Shown here one piece after another: positions 57,205 through 64,000 of a DNA stretch of 64,000 nt. Numbering within the stretch: the stretch's first letter is position 1; each line of letters starts with the position of its first letter. The stretch is from positions 53,705,738-53,769,737 of the forward strand of contig CM054115.1 in assembly GCA_028673005.1 (NCBI GenBank), in the 5' to 3' direction. Under the pieces are notes generated by a model. It worked only from the letters and a program-made list of their open reading frames with translations, was not told the origin of the DNA and made no database searches. Position numbers and translations under genes: made by a program. This DNA comes from Tanypteryx hageni. Its lineage: Eukaryota; Arthropoda; Insecta; Odonata; Petaluridae.

Positions 57205-57770
57205 AAACAACCAAAACCGTCGACGCACTTAAAAAATCAATTACTACTGCTTAAATTTTTAGTTAAATCATCAATACCATTCGTTATAACTGGAAGAGAT
57301 ATTCCAAATCATTTATTTTATCTTCATATGGATATTTTTTCTATTCCACGGAGTTTTTTTTAAGACATGCTCATTATAAATGTTCCCAGAAGGACATTTA
57401 TTTGTAAAATCGCTGTAGTTTCCAGAGGAAAGTATGTATATATCGCGTTTTCTTTACACCGTTGTTATTGAGGTACAGTTCACTTTTGTAGTTTTACAAT
57501 CAATTCCTGTTGCTTCAAGAAAGAATTATCGCATGTTATTATGGCTTAAATAAAATTCAAAACTGTATTCATCAGCCTTCTTGCAAACCATTCTCTGGTA
57601 GCATTTAGCTACATACATAGGACAAACTTATTTATAAAGTTTTTAGACTTGAATTGGGAGTGTCATGCGTGACGATTACGAATACATGAAATATTTCCAT
57701 ACAATGAGTCTCTAGAACTCTTGATGATTTTGCAATATGTCCTGGAATTTTACGAATGCTAATTTTCACT
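57205..57770. other. Unannotated AT-rich DNA
   Basis: Nothing recognisable. Confidence 0.5.
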
Positions 57771-57773
57771 TTA

Positions 57774-58394
57774 CAGGTTTCTCTCTCATTATGCGTGCTC
57801 GCTTTATGCGAATTCGCTATTATGCGACAAGCGTTTTGCTACCGGAATTTGTTTTTATACATATTTGTTTCGTCTTACGCGGTTACGTGCCCAGTGCAAT
57901 ACAAATGAAAGAAAGTTTTCCACTACACCACAAAGCGACCATTCAGTCATTGTCTCTTATGCTGTGTTTATTAGTACTACAGTAAAAGAGATGAGAGTGG
58001 AGTGAATCTTGTAGAGTGGAGGTGAGACGGAGATTTCGTGTGATACTGTTTGAGCACATTTGAGAAATATCGTCTCCATGCTCGCGGTACTTGCGTTGGG
58101 CCAAGACAACCCTCCAGCACTTTAAACCTCTGCTATTATGTCACTCACAATAGCCACCACTTTTTCTCGTCTGCTTCCTTTTATTGGCGAGTATAATTTA
58201 GTGTTGTTTTAAGCTTGTATCTAGCGCATAAGAAGTCCTTATGGAGCGAAAGAAGAGGATCATGGAGGGGAATTAGAATTGCTTGTGGAATATATCCCTA
58301 TCTTTTTCATGTAAATATGGGTTTTGTTTATGCGAATTCGCTTGATGCGTCACTTTCCTGGAACGGAAACTCCGCATAAAGAGAGGGAAACCTG
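57774..58394. mobile_element. pogo/Tigger-type MITE, 621 bp
   Basis: The left end CAGGTTTCTCTCTCATTATG and the complement of the right end CAGGTTTCCCTCTCTTTATG differ at two of 20 bases. TA flanks both sides directly (57772-57773 and 58395-58396), the pogo/Tigger target duplication. Subterminal TATGCGAATTCGCT motifs occur at both ends. The 82-codon frame at 57737-57985 crosses the element boundary, so it is not a gene. Confidence 0.85.
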
Positions 58395-58399
58395 TAATT

Positions 58400-58850
58400 C
58401 AATCGATGCTTTAAAGGCGGCGTGATAATAAAAAATGTTCTTTTTTATGAAACCGCTAATTTTATCACCGTGTTACAGAATCAAAGGTAATAATTTTCGG
58501 GATAAATGAGAGAATCGGCGGAATTTCTCCTAATTGTATATAACACGATGGAAAAGTATACTCCAGAAATGGAATACACGGAGATTTCAAATTTCAAAGG
58601 CGTTCTTTATGGTAAATACTTATGGAACGATATCGAAACATAAGGCGATTCTCGAATTTTAAATTTAATATTAATCTCTACCTCACAGATCATATAAGAG
58701 CATGGGAGAGAAAATATGGATTTTTAATTGTTGCTTGACTGATGCCATTTGACGAGATACGAGTAGGTATAAGTTTATTAAAGTATTTATGTAAAGTGGA
58801 AGTTATAATTACGGATGTAGTTCAAAATCACAATGGGGCGATACATTTTA
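58400..58850. other. Unannotated AT-rich DNA
   Basis: May include the unrecognised far part of the Helentron-like copy E6, but no boundary is visible. Confidence 0.4.
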
Positions 58851-58854
58851 ATAA

Positions 58855-58984
58855 GGATCACTCCTACTTAATTTAATTAAAATCCGTCCAGTGGTTTAGT
58901 AGATGAAAGTTACGACGGACGGACGGACGAGACGCGCCCATAAGGCGTTCTGCTACTACCGCTTCGCTGGTAAAGAACGCCTAA
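58855..58984 (-). mobile_element. Helentron-like terminus, copy E6
   Basis: Read on the minus strand from 58984 it begins TTAGGCGTTCTTTACC and pairs with GCAGAACGCC. CTTATGGGCGCGTC follows, then (GTCC)n, then CTAAACCACTGGACGGATTT. The hairpin, CTTATGNG and GTCC-rich stretch match the ends of E1, E2, E3 and E5 in order. The rest of the element is not recognisable. Confidence 0.6.
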
Positions 58985-58999
58985 TGATCCGAATGCCCT

Positions 59000-59915
59000 C
59001 GACACACTGGCGCATCACCATCCATCGTTCGTAGTCATCGGGATCAATCCAAATTTCTTTCTTCTCTCCTTCGACTTTCCCACACCCTCCCTCGTTCTCT
59101 CTCCATCTCCCTCCTTTTCTATTCGCTAAGCCTTCCGACCAACCACCGCTTTTGATTGACTGTTCCAAGACCATGTGGTCGCCGCTTCCAATCCCTCTTG
59201 AAGCATTGACGTGTGTGTATACGCTACGGTACATGAGGCCATTAATCAATCTCTAGTAATTACCCCGACATTGTTCCAAACCGGCGCTAAGCGAGCATGA
59301 AGTGTTCGTTAGGTCGGACTCGAAAAAAAGAAAAAACGATACGGAACAAAAGAGTTACGCTTTCTGCAACACTTCTTTTCCAGTTCCACGCTCTCGCGCG
59401 CGCATTCATAACACACGTTTCTTCCACGCGCTTTGTCACTTTATTCCTATTTATAGGACGTAAGGGAGAGACGTTATTACCGTCGTAACTTATCCGTGGT
59501 AACCTTCCCTTTGACCTTAATTGTTTTCTCTCCCTTTCACCCTGTTACCCACATGTGGCATCGTTCTTTTATTTTGGAAAACTAATTTTTTACTTTGACT
59601 TATTTATAATATAGTATTTCAAAGCGCAAGTGGTTTCAGCATGTTCGTCTTCTGTAGCTAAAATCTTAATTTAATAAGGAAGGAAACTATTTAAAGATTT
59701 AACTGTATAAGAAAATCCTTTGAAATTAATAACTTTTGGGTAGGCACTTCGGGATTTAAACAGGAGGAAATTGAATAATTATGAGCCGTTACATTCTTAA
59801 TCGAACTAAATCGCGGAGCATGCGCATTGAAAATTCCATAAAACGCGCCTTCGTAACATTTTCAGTATTAGATTTAACTGGAGTTTTTTAATTGAAAAAC
59901 AACAAGTACATTAAA
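59000..59915. other. Unannotated DNA
   Basis: GC-moderate to about 59500, then AT-rich. The frame at 58956-59249 (minus) overlaps the E6 hairpin and has no domain. Confidence 0.45.
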
Positions 59916-59917
59916 AC

Positions 59918-60162
59918 CGTAACCACAGGCATCGGAAATTGACGTGCAAACACAGGCATGCGGTCTCTCAGAACGGCAACGAAACTTAACACGCTCTAGT
60001 ACGCATAGGTCCAATGCTTGAAGGCAACTGCCGTGCAGTAAACAAAGCCACCTGTAGGATACAAAGATAAACAAAACCTCAAAGGCGTAGATGATTCATG
60101 AACCCTAAATGAGAAAATTAAAATTTTCCGTCCGGTCTGAGAGACCGATGCCTGTGGTTACG
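59918..60162. mobile_element. Foldback element with interrupted arm, 245 bp
   Basis: CGTAACCACAGGCATCGG (59918-59935) recurs exactly inverted at 60145-60162. In the right arm the complement continues directly into TCTCTCAGACCGG. In the left arm, about 23 bases containing a second CACAGGCAT intervene before GGTCTCTCAGAACGG. The arms are therefore about 33 bp, with a short duplication inside the left one. No clear target duplication was identified and it is non-coding. Confidence 0.7.
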
Positions 60163-60164
60163 AG

Positions 60165-61560
60165 TTAAGAGTGGAAGTTTTTAAAGCAATTATGGGTAAA
60201 TTTTACAATGTTCTAAGCGGTCTGTTCAGATTAGAAGTTGCAAAATACGAGCACCATCAGATTATTGGAACGAGAATTTTGATAATCCCATAATGATGAT
60301 CGAGACTCCTATTGCTTACAAATAATCAATTTATAAACGAAGATAAGATTTATGCATCTTAAGCATTGAACGACGTAGGGATTTATTTATTTTCATTGCT
60401 ATTAAAGATCAAAATCTATTAGAGAATAGCTGTTCATTCAGTTGAATTTATGCTATTCATACCTTACCGCGCGCAACTTCTATATTTTTTATATTAAATT
60501 CGGATATTTTTATGCTACTGGGCTTGCTTCTGTAGTAAAGTTGTCATAAAGTAAGAACTACGAGGAATTTTCATTGTGTCACTTGAAAAAGGCAATATCA
60601 ATCTATCTAACAGCCACACTTTCCATTAAAAAGAATATCGCAATGCATTAATTAACTATTATTTATGGAACACTGGTGAAAATTAATATTTTTATGGCTC
60701 AAGCCAATTAACTGTCAACGAGCTGCTGTGAGAACAGTAGTTTATTAAACTGACAAAACGTAGGTTGATTCGATTAAAATACACCTACGCTTTTTCATAT
60801 GATAGCATCCTTTATTTGCAACTAGCTTGATACCTTCACCATTATTTTCTGACCATACCGGGATTTGAAGAATTGATATTGATTTCGGCTCTTTCGACGG
60901 TTTAAATTAATACGATGCCACGTGAAACCGCAGCCTAATTTCTACGTCGGAAATTACTTGCCCGTGTGTGTAATATGGTCACGTTTATAATTAACAGTTT
61001 CTGAGTCGAGGACTATTGACGCAGCGAATGCCCATTATTATGACCATAGAATAATGTAGTTCATTGAGATTATCATGTCATGTTTAAAGCGTCGCAGCTA
61101 ATTATGACGGACAAACATGAATCCTTCATGTTTTTGGACATCATCGCATTAATTAACGCTGTACTAGGTTGATTTAACCGCCATGTAAGCACGAATACAT
61201 TTCTGAATTTAAATGAAACGGAACAATTTTCGTAAATTAAATATCACTACCGTAAAAATTTAGCTGTTCTCAAAAAACAATACAACTATTGACAAATTAC
61301 CGAAATCGTATAATAGTATAAAATCTCCAGTGAATTTTTATTTTATGCACTCTCCCTTACATAAAGTAGAGGGTTTATTAATGGGCTAGGCTTATGACAT
61401 GCACACCCATCCAAAAATATATATCCTCATTTTTCACTATTATTCTCACAAATTTTCCACCAACCTACAACATCTTCCACTTAATCCATCCCTCTTTATC
61501 CGCCATTGGTTATATTCTACCCTTTATCACCGTAAAACTCACCTCCCTTTAATCCATATT
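60165..61560. other. Unannotated AT-rich DNA
   Basis: Nothing recognisable. Confidence 0.55.
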
Positions 61561-63600
61561 TATCATCATTAGTTCCTCTCTTTTGCATCTTTTCCTCTTT
61601 CCCTTTTCATATCTCACACCGTGTTTTCACGTCCGATTCTGTTCCTCGCCTCGTCCTTCGTTGCTTCTCCCTCCCCATTTTTAACGCTTCTTCAATTATC
61701 TTCCTCTCTTCGAACTTTCTTTCCGATTCCCTCCCTTCTGCCTCTAATTCTTTCCTCTCCTCCTACTCTTTATCTCTCTCTCTCTCCTATTCTTAGTATT
61801 TCTTCCCTGTTTCGCACTATATTCCCTCTTGTCCCCTTCCCCTTCTATTATTCCCTCTGCAAAATATATTTTCTTCGTATTCTCTTTCTATTCTCCTTTT
61901 CTTTTAAACCTTTCATCCCCTCCATTCCCATTCGTAACCTTTAACCCTTTTTCCTTCCCATAGACCCTCCTTCGACTCACTCGAATTCGTAACCACTATT
62001 GTATAAAATCGTTCCCCTTCGCGCTCTCTCTCTCTCCCTCCCTCCCTCTCTCTCCCCCCCTCTCCATTTTCTCAACCTTCTTTCTCTCGCGTCTTAAATT
62101 GAACCCTGCACGTACAAGATCACTCTGTCTGCCTAAACTCATACACGCCTCCCATTCTTCATGCGTCGCCTCCTCTTTCTCCTCCTCTCCAGACTTCGCC
62201 ACTCCCCGTTTTAACTCAGCTTTTATAGTCACGCACACACTCCCCCTCATCTCTCTCTTCCGTACTTTCCTTGGAGAAAAAGGAAGAGAAACCTTTCCTC
62301 TTTCACCTCTTTCTATTTCTCTTCCTTGCTCATGATTAGCCTCAGCCCCTCTTCCTTTTCCTTTTCGTTCCGCATCCGCTTCTCTTTCTTTTCCACTCTC
62401 TCTGACCTTCCTCCTCTCTGCCATGTCAGATCTATTTATCGTTTTGTTTTCCACCTCTTTCGCATCCCAACGTATGTCATGACGCACTTTTCTTTTGCAC
62501 ATCCATTTTTCTCCATCTAACTATTTCTCCTTCTTCTAGGTTTCCTCAAACTTTTTATTCTGTATTACATCCACTATTTATCAATTGCCCTTTTACTGTT
62601 TCTTCTTATCCATTTCTTTTTTTCTGTCACAGTCTCATTCCCTGTTTAATTTCCTCGTGCCCGCTCTCTCTCCCTACCACTTTCCATCTTATCTTCTCCT
62701 AAAAATATCCGTCACTCTATTTCTTTCTTCTTCTAATTCTATTTTCCTATCTATCTCTATCACTCCTTATCCCCCTCTCGTTCCACGTATCCTGCCCTCT
62801 TGCTTTTAATCTTTTCTCAACCCACTTTCCTTCTCGTCTTTCGTTCTTCCTTTTTACTCCATTCCTCAATTACTCCATCTTTCCCTCTATCTCTTCATCC
62901 CTCTTCTTCCCTCTTGCACTCCTCTCCCACGTCCTGTTCCTCTCTTCCTATTTTCCTCTCTCTCTTTCTCTTCTCCCCCTCTTCTCTTCTACATCTTTTT
63001 TCTTCTCTATCTCTTCCGTTCTCTATCTATATCTCTCACTTTTACACTCCCCCTTATTCACTCTCTCCTCTCATCTTCCCATTATCTACATTTATATTGC
63101 TCCATCTCCCATTTCTCATCCTCTCCTCTCCAACGCCTTAGACCCTTCTCCATTCACATCTCTTACCTATTCCTCTCTCTCCCTCTCCATGGTACCTCAT
63201 TCCCATCTCTCCTTCATTCTCTCCACTCCCTTTTATCGCGGCCTTCTCTCACGCTCTCCCCATACGTGTGAATTACTTGTACCAACGCCCTCGCGCTCTC
63301 TCTCTCTCCTCCCCATCTCAACCAACTTCTCTCTTCTCCTTCTCCCCCCCTCTCTCTCTTTTTCCCCTCCTTCGCTCTGTGGGAGTGGATAAAGGCCTCA
63401 TTGCGTATCGAAGGGCCGTTGCCATTCCTCCTCCGCCCTCTCTCGGCCTGTAATACATCGGTTGTTTTTTTTCTTCGATTCACATAAATTATTCCGCATC
63501 CGAAGGGCGGTAATTATTTCCTTTTCTCATTCTTTTTACCATCTCTTTACCTCTCGTTTTCTCTCCTCTCCCCTTCCTCCCTCCATCTTGTGAATAATGA
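61560..63600. repeat. Pyrimidine-rich low-complexity DNA
   Basis: About 2 kb dominated by CTCTCTC, CTTCC and CCCTC strings with no fixed period. Plus-strand frames are Ser/Leu/Phe/Pro-rich and minus-strand frames are Glu/Arg/Lys-rich (including 168 codons at 61996-62502); both reflect composition. A few less biased segments (63380-63480) show nothing identifiable. Confidence 0.75.
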
Positions 63601-64000
63601 TATTCCGTCACCTTTTGTTCAGTTAGAAGAAATAAACGGTGCGTATGTTTTTCTATCACGCACATTGGTTGTAATTTTTGTCCGTTTGATGGGGTTTTTT
63701 GATTAATCCAAAACGGATCGAATAATATTTTAAATTAATTAATTGGTCGATCGGAAGGAACTGTGCTATTTCCTAATAAACTTTGGACGTAGTCAAATTC
63801 AGGATTTTTTTGTCTTCATATTTTAAATTTTGGGTACAATATTAAATTGGTGAAACTTTTTTATTTTATTAACTTGCCCTTATTTTTTGGAAATCGCGTT
63901 GATTAAAAAGCTGCACGTCCTGGAATTTAAAATACTACAATAATTTTACCTCATGCCAAAGAATAGGCTCATACTTTGGAACGTCAAATTGAAATTATTA
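63600..64000. other. Unannotated AT-rich DNA at the window edge
   Basis: Nothing recognisable. Confidence 0.5.

Noticed and set aside
57737..57985. Membrane-protein-like 82-codon frame
   Set aside because: It crosses the boundary of a TA-flanked Tigger MITE.
61996..62502. Open frame of 168 codons on the minus strand, Glu/Arg/Lys-rich
   Set aside because: It is the complement of a 2-kb CT-rich tract; composition explains the absence of stops and no domain is visible.

Overview
This window looks like non-coding eukaryotic DNA, most probably from a large-genome arthropod and plausibly an insect. The case rests on the mixture of repeats: pogo/Tigger, hAT, PIF/Harbinger and Tc1/mariner-type DNA transposons, Helitron and Helentron-like elements, non-LTR 3' ends, tRNA-headed SINEs and long (TA)n, (TG)n and (CT)n tracts. 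No ribosomal, tRNA or protein-coding host gene could be supported. No open reading frame outside the mobile elements resembles a known gene. The window therefore reads as intergenic or deep intronic sequence. The species cannot be named from sequence alone.

Layout. 1-6.4 kb: AT-rich DNA with short tandem duplications and a GC/CT-rich stretch (3.66-4.45 kb), ending in a non-LTR 3' fragment and a tRNA-headed SINE (6.18-6.70 kb). 7.7-11.2 kb: a Helentron-like repeat carrying a nested hAT MITE, a decayed Tc1/mariner-type transposon (9.10-10.28 kb) and a hAT MITE. 12.9-15.4 kb: a Harbinger-type element with TAA duplications, a 60-bp inverted repeat around a tRNA-like core, and paired TA tracts. 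17.3-19.4 kb: a Helentron-like element with six 147-bp internal repeats, and a hAT MITE. 20.4-26.9 kb: a pogo/Tigger cluster, including the longest coding remnant (22435-24002, minus strand). 27.7-35.4 kb: a foldback element, a SINE fragment, two more Helentron-like copies and a decayed transposon-associated coding region. 39.4-40.9 kb: a hAT element with a perfect 8-bp target duplication and a partial transposase. 42-51 kb: small hAT MITEs, purine-rich DNA and a SINE. 51.6-52.6 kb: a non-autonomous Helitron, followed by a non-LTR fragment and a second tRNA-like repeat. 54.2-56.0 kb: a Helentron-like copy beside a 20-bp pyrimidine minisatellite. 57-60.2 kb: a SINE, a Tigger MITE, one more Helentron-like end and a foldback element. 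61.6-63.6 kb: pyrimidine-rich low-complexity DNA.

The most interesting signal is a family of at least six dispersed repeats. They share one architecture: a terminal hairpin next to TTAG (CTAA on the other strand), then a TG- or GTCC-rich stretch, then a phrase close to TTGACCGATTTTGATGAA, and a CTTG|T end in the copies whose far end is visible. Hairpin arm sequence differs between copies while pairing is kept. In two copies the centre is a roughly 147-bp repeat array. This matches the organisation known for Helentron-associated (DINE-1-like) elements, but the assignment is inference. All identities were judged by eye; no alignment or database search was run.
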